Origin: Elephas maximus indicus
Lineage: Eukaryota; Chordata; Mammalia; Proboscidea; Elephantidae
Assembly (NCBI RefSeq): GCF_024166365.1
Contig: NC_064842.1
Location: 15,595,001-15,659,000, forward strand
Reading direction: 5' to 3'
Length of the DNA stretch: 64,000 bases
The notes under the pieces are model-generated. The model did not search any database, was not told the DNA's origin, and worked only from the letters and a program-made list of their open reading frames with translations. Made by a program: the position numbers and the translations under genes. Shown in pieces: positions 34,095 to 46,070 of the stretch (positions are counted from its first letter, which is position 1; each line of letters starts with the position of its first letter).

Positions 34095-34970
34095 CACAGC
34101 ATAAAGACCATCAAGAGGCTACTGAAAGGTCCAGTTGCAGCATCAGGGAAAAGAAGAGAATGGGTGAGAGAACCCGAGGAAGCAGGATGGATGCATAGTT
34201 CGCTGTCTACTTACGGTCTCTTCAAAGAAAAATCACCACCTAGAAGAGAGAAGACCATGGAAGAGGTAACAAGGACACTTTTAGTAAATCTTCTTGAGTG
34301 TCTTCTTCCTGCTAGAAACCGTCAAGATCACTGTTGAGTAAAGAGCAGGGAAATTCAGTTTGGAACATTTCAGTTGTACCTTCATCTTCAATATACTTCT
34401 TGCCAGGTTCCTTTTCTCTGCCTTTCCCTTCATGTATCAGGGTCCCCGGTACAGCCCGTCAATATTTGTGTTATGAATTTGTGATGATATTGTTATTATC
34501 TGCATGCATCTGGAAAATGCTTGTGTGTTTATATCAAGGATGCTGTGTAATAGAAAAATCCAATGAAAAGGGCTAGATGCTGTTGTGATATTAATGGATT
34601 GCAGATAAAGACATTAGGCCCAAGCCTGTCATCTTGAGTTATTTATTCTCTTTTGCATGATTATATTAATATTAGATATATACCTTGTTTATGCATTGAA
34701 ATTATTATTTGCTTTCTATGAAGCAAGAGGGACTATGTTATAATTTTATAATTTTGACACTGTCTAGGATCTATTTTAGGGTAGAAGAGTGGCTTCTCAG
34801 AAGCACCATACTTTTTCTTTGAAATTCCACACCATAAAATGGAAGACGTAAAGATGGGACTACTCATCAGATGTTTCTTTTCTCTCCTATATTTTCAACC
34901 GTTCCAATTCTACTGGCTTCTTTCTTGCAGCCCGTATACACACTTATGTTTTAGAACTTAAGCATATGGT
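34095..34970. other. unique sequence
   Basis: AT-rich after 34600. No repeat family or convincing coding sequence recognised; short open frames lack motifs. Confidence 0.35.
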
Positions 34971-34972
34971 GC

Positions 34973-35143
34973 AAACAGGTTGGAGGTTCAAACCCCTCCA
35001 GAAGTGTCTTGGAAGACAGGCCTGGTGATCTGCTCCCAGAAGGTCACAGCCTTGAAAACCCTATGGAGAAGTTCTATTCTGCACACATGGAGTTGCCATG
35101 AGTCAGAATCAACTTGATGGCCACTAACAACAACAAAAAGGTA
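34973..35143 (+). mobile_element. AfroSINE second form, 5'-truncated, RTE-type tail
   Basis: Ends ATGAGTCAGAATCAACTTGA then CCACTAACAACAACAAAAAG, the RTE terminus seen at 41098. Confidence 0.9.
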
Positions 35144-35689
35144 AGAGTCCTCCTCAACTGTATACCCTCCTGTCACTTCTGTCTCAATGCCTTCCTTCTC
35201 AGCCAGGTTCTTTCCAGATGTTCTCTGTGCCTGCCACCTCCCACCACCAACTTCCTCACGGCAACTCCTAGACTGCTAGGTACTATGCTCCTCCCCTTGG
35301 CTCCCTGCTCCTCCTGGAGGACATTACCCACTCCTGAGGCCCATGTGTCTCTCAGGTGCTTCTAGGAACTCCCAGCTCTTTATCTCCTGTCCAGATCTTT
35401 CCCATCTGTTCTGTTTCTCTAACTGCTTAACGGAATCCACCTCCCCACCTCGTCCCCCAGCATACACACAAAAGAAAGAAAACACCTGAAAACAGAAAGA
35501 AAAAAAAAAAGTCCTCTGAATCACCAACAGAATCAATTGCCACAGTCTGGGCTTCACTTGTGGAGAAGCCCTAAGGCCTTCCTGCTATCTGGATGTCCCA
35601 CGTGTATCTCAAGCTTCTTTCCCACTTACCTTGCTTCTTTCAGCATTTGTGTTCCCTAGCTCAGTGAGTGGCACCACCGTCTATTTACC

Positions 35690-36125
35690 TAGGTACCACG
35701 TTGTACAATTGAGAGTTATCTTAGACCCCCATTCGTTGTCATCCCCCAAATCTAATCCACGTCTGAATCCTTCACCCTCTCTCCCATCCGTCCCTCCATC
35801 CCAACTGCTGCCGCTGGCTTTAGCCCTCAGTCTCTGGCCTGGGCAAGCTCCCCACCACCATTCTCAAACCCTTCCCACACACTCCACCCTGCGGCCACAG
35901 TGATCTCTCTGAAACCAGATTTACTCATGCTATTCCCCTGCTTAACACTCTTCGATAGCACCTGCGGGGGGAAAATCAAACGGGCCCCCCACTAGCACTG
36001 CTTCTTCATCCTCCTGTAGCGTCCCCTGCTGGACATTATGCTTCAGCCATACTTCTTGTGCTTCCCCAGATTCACCCAGTTATTTAACGCCTTGGTGTCT
36101 TCGCTCCAACTGTATCTTTCAAGAA
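35690..36125 (+). repeat. L2 LINE fragment, part 1
   Basis: Contains L2-like text: 'agttatcttagacccccattc', 'ccacagtgatctctctgaaac', 'ttactcatgctattcccctgc'. Resumes after the nested insertions at 37036. Confidence 0.6.
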
Positions 36126-36204
36126 TACCTTTGCCAGTTACCATCCAGTTGATTCTGACTCACAGCAAACACCATGTGTTGCAGATTAAAACTGTGCACC
36201 ATAG
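36126..36204 (-). mobile_element. AfroSINE second form, part 1 (split by L1)
   Basis: CAGTTACCATCCAGTTGATT, CTGACTCACAGCAAACACC. The copy is cut at 36204 by an L1 and continues at 36885. Confidence 0.88.
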
Positions 36205-36884
36205 AATGGCATCGGGGGTCCTAAAAGCTAGCAAGGAGCCATCTAAGATGCATCAATTGGTCTCAACACACCTGGAGCAAAGGAGAACGAAGAACACCAA
36301 AGACACAAGGAAAATATGAGCCCAAGAGAAAGAAAGGGCCGCATAAACCAGTGACTCCCTTAGCCTGAGACCAGAAGAACTAGATGGTGCCCAGCTACCA
36401 CAGGAAACACAACAGAGAATCCCTGATGGAGCAGGAAAAAAGTGGGATGCAGGCCTCAAATTCTAGTAAAAAGACCAGCGCTAATGGTCTGACTGAGACT
36501 AGAGAGACCCCAGAGGTCATGGCCCCCCGATTCTCTGTTAGCCCAAAACTAAAACCATTCTCGAAGCCAGCTCTTCAGGCAAAGATTAGACTGGACTATA
36601 AGACATAAAATAATAGTGGTGAGAAGTGTGCTTCTTAACTCAAGCAGACACATGCAACTATGTGGGCAGCTCTGGTCTGGAGGCGAGATGAGAAGGCAGA
36701 GGGGGACAGGAGCTGGTTGAATGGACACAGGAAATACAGGGTGGAGAGGAGGAATGTGCTGTCACATTGTAGGGAGAGCAACTAGGGTCACATAACAATG
36801 TGTATGTAAGTTTTAGTATGAGAAACTGAATTGAATTGTAAACTTTCTCTTAAAAGTTAAAAAAAAATTAAAAAAAAAAAAAAA
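36205..36884 (+). mobile_element. 5'-truncated L1 3' UTR with 17-base TSD
   Basis: L1 3' UTR ending in a long A-tract. Perfect duplication AAAACTGTGCACCATAG at 36188-36204 and 36885-36901. Inserted into a SINE. Confidence 0.92.
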
Positions 36885-37035
36885 AAAACTGTGCACCATA
36901 GGGTTTTCAAGGCTGTGACCTTTTGGAAGCACATTGCCAGACCTTTCTTCGAAAGGTGCCTCTGGGGGTTCAAATCACCAACCATTCTGTTAGTAGTTGA
37001 ACATTTAACCATTTGTGCCACCGAGGGCCTCCTCA
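36885..37035 (-). mobile_element. AfroSINE second form, part 2
   Basis: Continues from CCATAGGGTTTTCAAGGCTG to the head TGCCACCGAGGGCCTCC. Confidence 0.88.
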
Positions 37036-37320
37036 AGGGGAACTATGAGTACTTTTCACCAATATTCCCTGCCTCTCCCTGGTAGCATTGACCATCTCTT
37101 CCTTTGTGCTCCATTGGACTCTCCAGAAAATTCTAACATTGCACCAAGAACACTCTCTGCCCCATCATCTCCTTGACTTTCTATGACAGACTGTGGTCTC
37201 CTTAAGAACAGGAACTGTGTCTGATGTATTTTTGTATTTCCACCTTCTAGCACAGTGACTGACAGATAGTTGGTGCTCAGTAAATGTTTGAGGAAGGAAT
37301 GTTGAATTAATTTTCATTAG
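37036..37320 (+). repeat. L2 LINE 3' end, part 2
   Basis: TAAGAACAGGAACTGTGTCT, CTAGCACAGTGACTGACAGA, TTGGTGCTCAGTAAATGTTT: the classic L2 end. Confidence 0.8.
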
Positions 37321-37344
37321 CTTCATTGAGAACTTTATTTTTGG

Positions 37345-37739
37345 TGGCTTAAAACTTTTATTTTTTTCAGGCGGCCAATAGACACATGAAAACATGCTCA
37401 CGATCATTAGCTGTTGAAGAGATACAGATCAAAACTACGATGAGATATGCACACCCAGGTTAATTGCAGCATTATTCACAGTAGCAAAAAGATGGAAATA
37501 ATCCATTCAACGGATGAATGGATAAACAAGCTGTGGTACATACACAGAATGGAATACTTATTTAAAAAAAAAAAAAACCCAGTGCCGTCGAGTTGGTTCC
37601 GACTCATAGAATACTTACTATGCAACATCAAATAATAACAGTGATTCTGTGAAACGTCTCACTACATGGATGAACCTGGAGGACATTACACTGAGTGATA
37701 TAAGTCAACCACAAAAGGACTAATATTATATGAGAGCAC
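37345..37739 (+). mobile_element. L1 ORF2 fragment
   Basis: 'ggcggccaatagacacatga', 'gcagcattattcacagtagc', 'cggatgaatggataaacaag'. Interrupted by a SINE tail and then by an LTR; resumes at 38235. Confidence 0.8.
37574..37607 (-). mobile_element. minimal AfroSINE tail insertion
   Basis: Only ~22 bases of SINE 3' end (CAGTGCCGTCGAGTTGGTTC) plus a poly-A, flanked by GAATACTTA at 37551 and 37608. Confidence 0.8.
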
Positions 37740-38234
37740 TGTCTCAGTTATCTAGTGCAGCTATAATAGAAATACCACAAGTGGATGGCTTCAACAAACA
37801 GAAGTTTATTCACTCACAGTCTAGTAAGCTAGAAGCCCAAATTTAGGGCATCAGCTCCAGGGAAAGTCCTGTCTCTGTCGGCTCTGAAGGAAGGTCCTTG
37901 TTATCAATCTTCCCCTGGACTAGGAGCTTCTCAGTGCAGGGACTCTGGCACTACTTTCTTGGTGGTATGAGGTCCCCATGTCTCTCTGCTTATTTCTCTC
38001 TTTTGTATCTCAAAAGAGATTGGCTTAAGATACAACCTAATCTTTGAGATTGAGTCCTGCCTCATTAACATAACTGTTTGTAATCCTACCTCATTAACAT
38101 TTTAGGGGTAGGATTTACAACACAAAGGAAAATCACATCAGGTGACAAAACGGTGGACAATCACACAATACTAGGAATCGACCTAGCCAAATTGACAAAT
38201 ACTTTTGGGGAACACAATTCAATCCATGATAACT
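37740..38234 (-). mobile_element. solo MaLR-type LTR
   Basis: Inverted: TGTCTCAGTTATCTAGTG to CAATCCATGATAACT. Same family as 8782 and 40078. The 5' terminal CA is mutated and a TSD is not clear. Confidence 0.82.
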
Positions 38235-39478
38235 GCTATTATAAAAAGTCCAGAAAAGGTTTACGAACAGAAAGAAACATTCTTTGATGGTTACCAGGGA
38301 TGGGAGGGGGAGGGAAGGAAAATCACTAACTAGATAGTAGACACTATTAACTTGGGTGAAGTGAAAGGCAATACACAATAAAGGGGAGGTCAGCACAACA
38401 TGACAAAGCAAAGGAAGTCACTGGGAGGAATGCAAGAGTAAAAGGAAACTGGTAAATACTATTACATACACAATCCTGCAATAACAAACAATAATTTGAG
38501 TGGATACATAGGTATATACGTAAGTGGAACAGGTGTGGGATGGCTTATGGGAATACACCCAAGAACATATATAGATTTGGCAGAGGATATTTCTACATAT
38601 GTATTTGTATGTGCTGTAAATATTTTCATGTATATAATAGAGCACACAGAGGGCATGGGTATGAAAACTTCTTAGCCATAACCAAACACCTTGAGGGAGT
38701 GGGTCACTGGGCTTGAGGACTTAGGACAACAGTCTCAGGGGATATCTAGGTCAATTGCATAACATAGTCCATAAAGACAATGTTATACATCCGACTTTGG
38801 TGAGCAATGTTTGGGGTCTTAAAAGCTTGCAAGCAGCCATCTAAGATACAACTATTGGTCTCCTTTTGTCCGGAGCAAAGAAATAGAGTGAAGAAAATCA
38901 AAGACTCAAGAAAACAATAGTCCAAAGGACTAATAGACCACATGTACCACAGCCTCCACTAGCCAGAGACCAGAAGCACTACATGCTACCTGGCTACCAC
39001 TATTGACCATTCTACTGGGATCACAATAGAAGGTACTAGACAGAGTGGGAGAAAAATGTACAACAAAATTCAAATTCATAAAAAAGACCAGACTTACTGG
39101 TCTGATAGAGACTGGTGGAGCCCCCAAGACTATGGTCCTTAGACATCCAACCTGGAACAGAACCCACTCCCAGAGATCACCTCGCAGCCAAACAATAGGC
39201 CTATAAAGGGAACAGTAACACCCAAGAGGAATGCAATCCTCAGATCAGTCCACTATATGAGACCAAAGGGGCAGCATTTTCCAAAAACAAACTTCAGAAG
39301 ACAGGAAGGGGCAAAAAAGATGGGCAAATGGAAACGGAGAACCCAGGGAGGAAGGGGGTAGAGTGCTGTCACATTGAGGGGATTGCAACTAATGTCACAA
39401 AACAAAATTTGTATAAATAGTTGAATGGGAGACTACTCTGTAAACTTTCACCCAAACCACAATAAAATGTTAAAAAAC
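38235..39478 (+). mobile_element. L1 3' UTR, continuation
   Basis: Long L1 3' UTR ('gatggttaccagggatggga', 'ggggaggtcagcacaacat') ending CACAATAAAATG at about 39470. Confidence 0.82.
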
Positions 39479-40077
39479 TACCTGAGACATCATCTCACTC
39501 ACAAAACTACATCATCTCACCTCTGATTAAAAAAAAAAAAACAGAAAACAACAAATGCTGGCAAGGATGTGGGAAGATTGGAACCCTTATCCACTTCTGG
39601 TGGAATTGTAAAATGGTGCAACCACTGTGGAAAATGGTACAGTGCTTCCTCAAAAAGCTAGAAATAGAAATACCTTATGATCCAGCAATCCCACCCCAGG
39701 TATATACCCTAGAGATCTAATAAAAGAGACACGGACAGACATATCCACACCTATGTTCATTGCAGCACTATTCACAATGGCAAAAATATGGAAACAACCT
39801 AAATGCCCATCAGCAGATGAATGGATAAACAAAACAATGGAATAATGATGAGTCCTCGAAACATCTTATAATGTGGATGAAGTTGGAGGACACTAAGCTG
39901 AGTGAAAGGACAAATACTGAATGAAGACAAGAATTTATATATACTATATATACATACACACACATATACATATATACATACAGAGACCAAGGCTCATTGG
40001 TGGTTACCAGGGATGAGTGAGGGGATAGAGGGTGAAGAACTCTCAATAGACACTTGTTATTTTTGGTGATGGAAAAG

Positions 40078-40459
40078 TGTCTTAGTTATCCAGTGCTGCT
40101 ATAACAAAAATACCGTAAGTGGATGGCTTTAACAAACAAATTTATTTTCTCACAGTTTAGGTGACTGGAAGTCTGAATTCTCTCTCTGTCAGCTCTGGAA
40201 GAGGGTCATTGTCTCTTCAGCGTCGGCTTCCTGGCGCCTTGGAGATCTCCATGTGTCTTGGCATCTATCTTACCCATGTCTCTCTGCTTGCTTGTTTAAT
40301 CTCTTTAATATCTCAAAAGAGATTGACTCAAGATACATCCTACACTCAACTTGCCCATTAACATAACAAAGACAACCCATTCCTAAATGAGATTATAACC
40401 ACAAGCATACAGGTTAGGATTTACAACACATATTTTGAGGGGTAATTCAATCCATAACA
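40078..40459 (-). mobile_element. solo MaLR-type LTR nested in L1
   Basis: TGTCTTAGTTATCCAGTGC to CAATCCATAACA. Flanks AAAAG and GAAAG are a near-match 5-base duplication. Confidence 0.85.
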
Positions 40460-40545
40460 GAAAGATTGCACCAAATGTGGACACAACTTGACCAAGGTAA
40501 ATGATGTCGCTAAGAAGTGCACAGGAGAAAAGGGTGTTTTTGGCT

Positions 40546-40706
40546 AAAAAAAACCGTTGCCATCGAGTCCATTCCGACTCATGGCAACCCCATAGGACAG
40601 AGTAGAACTGCCCCACAGGGTTTCCAAGGAGCTCCTGGTGGATTCGAACTGCCGACCTTTTGGCTAGCAGGCATGGTTCTTAACCACTATGCCACCAGGG
40701 TTTCCA
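40546..40706 (-). mobile_element. AfroSINE, short form, nested in L1
   Basis: GTTGCCATCGAGTCCATTCC, GATTCGAACTGCCGACC, ACCACTATGCCACCAGGG. Close to consensus; TTTTTGGCTA/TTTTTGGTAA flanks. Confidence 0.93.
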
Positions 40707-40838
40707 TTTTTGGTAAAGGACATGGCAAATATAACTTTGCAACAACCAAAAAATGTATGGGGTTACACAAATATGTATATAGGCATGCATGTGTAAGGGT
40801 ATAGATATGCCGGTACATATGTGTCCACAAATAGATGT

Positions 40839-41113
40839 ATCTATAGGCAAGGATGGCAAGACTGCGTCTTACATACTTTGGACATGTTGTCAGGAGGGAT
40901 CAGTCCCTGGAGTAGGACATCATGCTTGGCAGAGTACAGGGTCAGCGGAAAAGAGGGAGACCCTCAACGAGGTGGATTGACACAGTGGCTGCAACAGTGG
41001 GCTCAAGCATAACAACGATTGTAAGGATGGCTCAGGACAGGGCAGTGTTTCATTCTGTTGTGCACAGGGTCGCTATGAGTTGGAACCGACTCGACGGTGC
41101 CTAACAACAACAA
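40839..41113 (+). mobile_element. RTE-family 3' end nested in L1
   Basis: Encodes GRPSTRWIDT of the RTE C-terminus and ends GAACCGACTCGACGGTGCC-TAACAACAACAA. TATAGGCA repeats on both sides. 5'-truncated to ~270 bases. Confidence 0.88.
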
Positions 41114-42058
41114 TATAGGCATATGTACATACAGGTGTGTGTGTACATGCATGTATATCCATATATGTAATAAACCTCATAGGGGACACAGTTACGGGTA
41201 CTTCTTAGAATAACCAAACACCTCATGAGATTGATTTTCTGGTTTTGAAGGCTTAGGACCATAGTCTTGTGGAACAACTCAGTTAGTTGGCATAACATAG
41301 GTAATACAGTGTATGCTCTACATCCCAATGAAGTGAGTAGTGTCTGGGGTCTTAAAAGCGTGCGAGCGGCCATCTGTGACACAGCTATTGGTCTCCACTT
41401 GTCTGAAGCAAAGAGAAAGAAGGAAGCCAAAGACTCAGAGAAGAAAGTAATCTATAGGACCAATAGTTGGCACAAACCACAGCCTTATCTACCCTGAGAC
41501 CAGAACTAGATGATGGGCTACTAATACTGACCGTTCTGATCAGGGCTACAAAAGATAGATCCTGATAGAATGAGAGAAAATTGTGGAACAGAACTCAAAT
41601 TCTTGAAAAGTCCAGACTTGCTGGACCGGTTGAGACTAGAGGACTCCACTAAACTATTGCCCAGAGATACTCTTTAAACCTTAAATCGAAATTATCCCTT
41701 GAGGTTACCTTTCGGCTAAATAACAGACTGGCTCATAAAATAGAGAATGTCACCCATGCATAATAAGCTCCTTTAAAAAATCATCTACTTGAGACCAAAT
41801 GGTCAAAAATTACTCTAAAGCAAAGAGGAGAAGGTAAGGGGGCAGGGAAACTAGAGTACTGGAAATGGTACAACCAGAACAGAATGAAAGAGAATGATGA
41901 CACATTGTGTCACCAGATAATTTGTGTAGAAATTGTTAAGGGGAACCTACTTTGCTATGTAACTTTCACCTTAAACACAATAAAATATTATTTAAAGAAA
42001 AAGCTTTTATTTTTGGATAGGGATGATGTCTCATTTATGTTTTAATACAGCAGATTTT

Positions 42059-43404
42059 TAAAAATTGTACTTCAGATAAAGGTTTACAGAACAAACTGGT
42101 TTCTCATTAAACAGTACACACCCCACAACATGCCAACACCGTTTCTTCTCAGACTTGGGTTCCCTATTACCAGCTTTTCTGCCCCCTCCTACCTTCTAGT
42201 CCTTGCTCCTGGGCTGGTGTGCCTCTTTAGTCTCATTTTGTTTCACAGGGCTGTCTAATCTTTGGCTGAAGGATGAACCTCAGGAGTGACTTCATTACTG
42301 AGCTAAAAGGGTGTCCAGGGGCCATACTCTCAGGGTTTCTCCAGTCTCTGTCAAGCCAGTAAGTCTCGCCTTTTTTTTGTCAGTTAAAACTTTGCTCTAC
42401 ATTTTTCTCTAGCTCTGCCCAGGACCCTCTATTGTGATCCCTGTCAGAGCAGTAAATGGTGGTAGCTGGGTACCATCTAGTTGTGCTGGACTCAGTCTGG
42501 TGGAGGCCATGGTAGTTGTGCTCCATTAGTCCTTTGGACTAGTCTTTCCCTTGTATCTTTAGTTTTCTTCGTTCTTCCTTGCTCCCAAAGGGGTGAGACC
42601 AGTGGAGTGTCTTAGATGGACACTCACAGGCCTTTAAGACCCCAGTCACTACTTACCAAAGTAGAATGTACAACATTTTCTTTATGAACTATGTTCTGCC
42701 AATTGAGCTAGATGTTCCCTGAGACCATGGTCCCCACAGCCCTCAGCCCAGCTACTTGTTTCCTCAAGGAATTTGGATGTGTCTGTGGAGCTTCCGTGAC
42801 CTTGACTTGGACAAGTTGTGCTGGCGTCCTTAGTATGTGTACTCTTACCCTTCACCAAAGTTACCACTTATCTATTGTCTGTTTAGTGTTTTTCCACTCC
42901 CACCCCTCACCTCCTTTGTAATGAATCAAAGATTGCTTCTTTTCGTGTGTAAACTTTTTCATGAATTTTTATAGTAGTGGTCTCGTACAATATTTGTCCT
43001 TTTGTGATTGACTTATTTCACTGAGCATAACGCCCTCCAGATTCATTCATGTTGTGAGATGCTTCACAGATTCATCATTGTTCTTTATCGTTGCATAGTA
43101 CTCCATTGTGTGTATGTACCAGTTTGTTTATCCATTTATCTGTTGATGGGCATCTAGGTTTTTTCCATCTTTTTGCTGTTGTGAACAATGCTACAATGAA
43201 CATGGGTGTGCATATGTCTATTCCTTTGAAGAATCTTATTTCTCTAGGATATATTCCTAGGAGTGGGATTGCTGGATCATATGGCATTTCTATTTCTAGC
43301 TTTCTAAGGAAGTGCCATATTGTTTTCCAAAGTGGTTTTACCATTTTGCGTTCTCACCCGCAGTGCCTAAGAGTTCCAATTTTAGAGATTAGACTTTTGT
43401 CTGA
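42059..43404 (-). mobile_element. 5'-truncated L1 with 18-base TSD
   Basis: ORF2 C-terminus near 43340-43220 reads [17 protein letters not shown]. Perfect duplication TTTAATACAGCAGATTTT at 42041-42058 and 43405-43422. Confidence 0.92.
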
Positions 43405-43759
43405 TTTAATACAGCAGATTTTAATCTTTCTCTCCTATTACTGTTTTTAGTCTGTGATGGTTCTGAGGTTCTTATTTGAACACTCAGGGAGTGAGAGAGG
43501 AATCAGGATGCAAGATGGGGTATCTAGTTAAGATGAATGAGGTATAGGGAAGAGGTCATTTGACACTGATAATACTATTGCAATTTTGGAGAAAGAATGG
43601 TTCTCCTTAAGACTATGGAGTCAGCTGCAATTTGAGTCATATTCAAATCTAATCTCAAATCATAAAAGGTTTTTCACTGGGGGGTGATAAAGAGCAGTCA
43701 AATAACCTTTAGTCCTGGAGATTAGTTTGTATAAAATCTGTAGGTGAACAAATATTCTT

Positions 43760-44190
43760 ACTTTTATAAAGATTGTCAAACCTATCAGCCTTTCCTTTTT
43801 ATTTAATGCTTTTGTGTCTTATTTATGAAGTTTTTTCCAACTCCAAGGTCTAAAAAGATTCACCTATATATTCTACCAAGAGTTTTTAGTTTCGCTTTTG
43901 ATATTTAAACTCTTAATCTGTTTGGTGTTGGTTTTTTATTTATAGTTTGAGTAAGGATTTGATTTTTTCCTGTTTTGTATGGGTAGTAATTTTTTCCAAC
44001 TTCATTTATTGAATAGTCTTTTCTTTCCCCACTCATCTTAAATGCCACATCTGATGCCTAGTGAAGTTCCATACCATTCCATTCTATTCCATTGGTCGGG
44101 CCAGTACTGCCCTGCTTTAACTACTATGGCTTCATAATTAGTTTTGTTATCTAGAGGGTAAGTCCTTCCTTGCTGATCTTCTTTTATGAA
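43760..44190 (-). mobile_element. ancient L1 ORF2 fragment
   Basis: Inverted L1 text: 'ttttttccaacttcatttattg', 'ccattctattccattggtc', 'tactatggcttcataatta'. Confidence 0.65.
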
Positions 44191-44194
44191 AGTG

Positions 44195-44352
44195 TTTTGG
44201 GTCCCTGTTCACAGTAACAAAAACCCAAAAGCAATCCAAATGCCCATCAAGAGGAGAGTAAATAGATAAACTGTCATTTATTCCAACAGCTGAATGTTAT
44301 TCAGCACTTGAAACAAATATACTACATGACATATAACAATATGGTTGAATCT
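44195..44352 (+). mobile_element. old L1 ORF2 fragment
   Basis: 'gttcacagtaacaaaaacccaaaagc', 'caaatgcccatcaagag', as in L1 ORF2 ends. Split by the L1 end at 44354. Confidence 0.5.
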
Positions 44353-44353
44353 T

Positions 44354-44623
44354 TTTTTCCCCCACGTTCTCACCAACAATTTTATTTTCTGTGTTTCTGA
44401 TAATGGCCACCCTAGTGGGGGTGAAGTGGTATCTCGTGTTTTTTTTTCTTTCTTTCTTTTTTTAATTGATAGAGGTATATATATGTGTGTGTGTATGTAT
44501 ATGTGTGTGTATACATATATATACACATTGCATACATATACATTTGTATATAAAACACAATATTTGCCAATTCAACATTTTTCACGTGTACAATTCAGTG
44601 ACACCAATTACGTCAATCACGTA
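44354..44623 (-). mobile_element. L1 3' end with TSD and internal TG/TA repeat
   Basis: Inverted L1 end; ATGGTTGAATCTT occurs on both sides (44341 and 44627). A (TG/TA)n run at 44477-44530 lies inside. Confidence 0.7.
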
Positions 44624-44893
44624 ACATGGTTGAATCTTAGCAATTAAAGTAAGTGAAAAAAAATAAGTTCTAAAATTAAATCATGATACCCTTTTTATAA
44701 AGTTAAAAATGACTGAAATAAAATATGCTTTTTAGGAATACATAGAGACGAAATAAACCCATGTAAAAAGGAAAGCAAGTGAATGAGAACACAGGATTCA
44801 GGTGGGTTCCTTTACCCTGGAAGACAGGTGGAGAAGACATCAGGGACCTAGCTTTTCTGTTGGGGTGGGTTCATAGGTGTTTATTACATGATT

Positions 44894-45120
44894 GGAGTCC
44901 CTGGGTTGTGCTAACAGTTAAACATTCAGCTGCTAACCGAAAGGTTGGAAGTTTGAGTCCACCCAGAGGCACCTGGAAGAAAGGCCTGGCGATCTACTTC
45001 CAAAAAGGGGAGGGGAAAAAATCAGTCTTTGGAAACCCTATGGAGCACAGTTCTGCTCTGACACACATGGGGTCGCCATGAATCAAAGTCACCTCAACAG
45101 CAATTGTTTTGTTTTGTTTT
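44894..45120 (+). mobile_element. AfroSINE, second form, with TSD
   Basis: GGAGTCCCTGGGTTGTGCTA head, ATGAATCAAAGTCACCTC tail. TTATTACATGATT flanks both ends (44881 and 45121). Confidence 0.93.
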
Positions 45121-45134
45121 TTTATTACATGATT

Positions 45135-45860
45135 AAAAATAAGTAGATAAAAGACATGCTTGAACCAATGGTGAAAATATGTTTAATCCCATCCCAAGGT
45201 TTAAAAAATTTCAATAAAATAAAAGCTATAGAAATAGGCTTTGAGAAGGTATGTTGGGTTCAAGTGTTCCAAGGCCAATGATTATGTTGCTGTAGTTCAG
45301 TATAATCTAAAAAGCTACTCAGAACCCCCTGATCAAAGATCTTGTAAAGACTAGCAGATTAATGTGATAGAAATAAATATACTGATATTTATTTATTTGA
45401 CTTAACTGCAGAGACCGAGTATTGTATTAGGCAATAATGGGTTTTCTGCCCAGCATCCTATCCCTACCAGCTCTCCCTCTGGCAGTCTTAAATTTGTCTT
45501 CAAATTTGCTTGAGCAGCCAGGAGTTTGGAAGGAGTTGGCTATACCCCCATTCCAGGGGAGGCTCTGATTGGCCCAAATTGATAGGGTAATCTCACCCCC
45601 TTGGTCAATTATCAGTTACGGGTTCAGGGATTGGCACCTGATATAAACTGGTCTGATCAAAGTGAAGCGAAAGACCTCTCCCTACTGGCTGGAGGAGAAA
45701 TGCATTCTCCCCCTAGACTTAAACTTGGCAATATGGAGCCCAGCCTTCTGCCACTGGGCATACTGAGGACAAAGCTGTCTCAGAGAAGGCCAGAGCTGAG
45801 AGAACCCCAGAAACAGGGCCTCAACAAAGCTTGAATTTCCTCAGGAATTTTCAGTTACAT
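45135..45860. other. unique or unrecognised repeat sequence
   Basis: No gene or known family recognised with confidence. The 45420-45830 part is GC-richer and could be an old transposon. Confidence 0.3.
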
Positions 45861-45867
45861 GAGTAAT

Positions 45868-46070
45868 ATTGTCGTTGTTATGTGCATTCAAGTCATCTCA
45901 ACTCATAGCCACCCCAGGAGACATAGTATAACTGCCCCATAAGGTTTTGTTGGCTATGATCTTTAAAGGGGCAGGCTGCCAAGTCTTTTTCCCACAAAGC
46001 TGCTGGGCGGGTTCAAACTGTCAACCTTTGGGTTAGCAGCCGGGCGCTTAATGTTTGCACCACCAGGGCT
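45868..46070 (-). mobile_element. AfroSINE, long form, RTE-like tail, with TSD
   Basis: Tail GTCGTTGTTATGTGCATTC, head TTTGCACCACCAGGGCTCC. TACATGAGTAAT lies at both ends (45855 and 46074). Confidence 0.92.

Larger units (their letters stand above)
39482..42000 (+). mobile_element. L1, ORF2 end and 3' UTR, with three nested insertions
   Basis: ORF2 end at 39530-39840 ('tggtggaattgtaaaatggt', 'gaaacaacctaaatgcccatc'). An LTR (40078), a SINE (40546) and an RTE end (40839) interrupt it. Terminates CACAATAAAATATT near 41985. Confidence 0.85.

Noticed and set aside
34092..34337. 81-codon plus-strand open frame
   Set aside because: No motif or splice context; part is flanked by MIR and unique sequence, so chance is likely.
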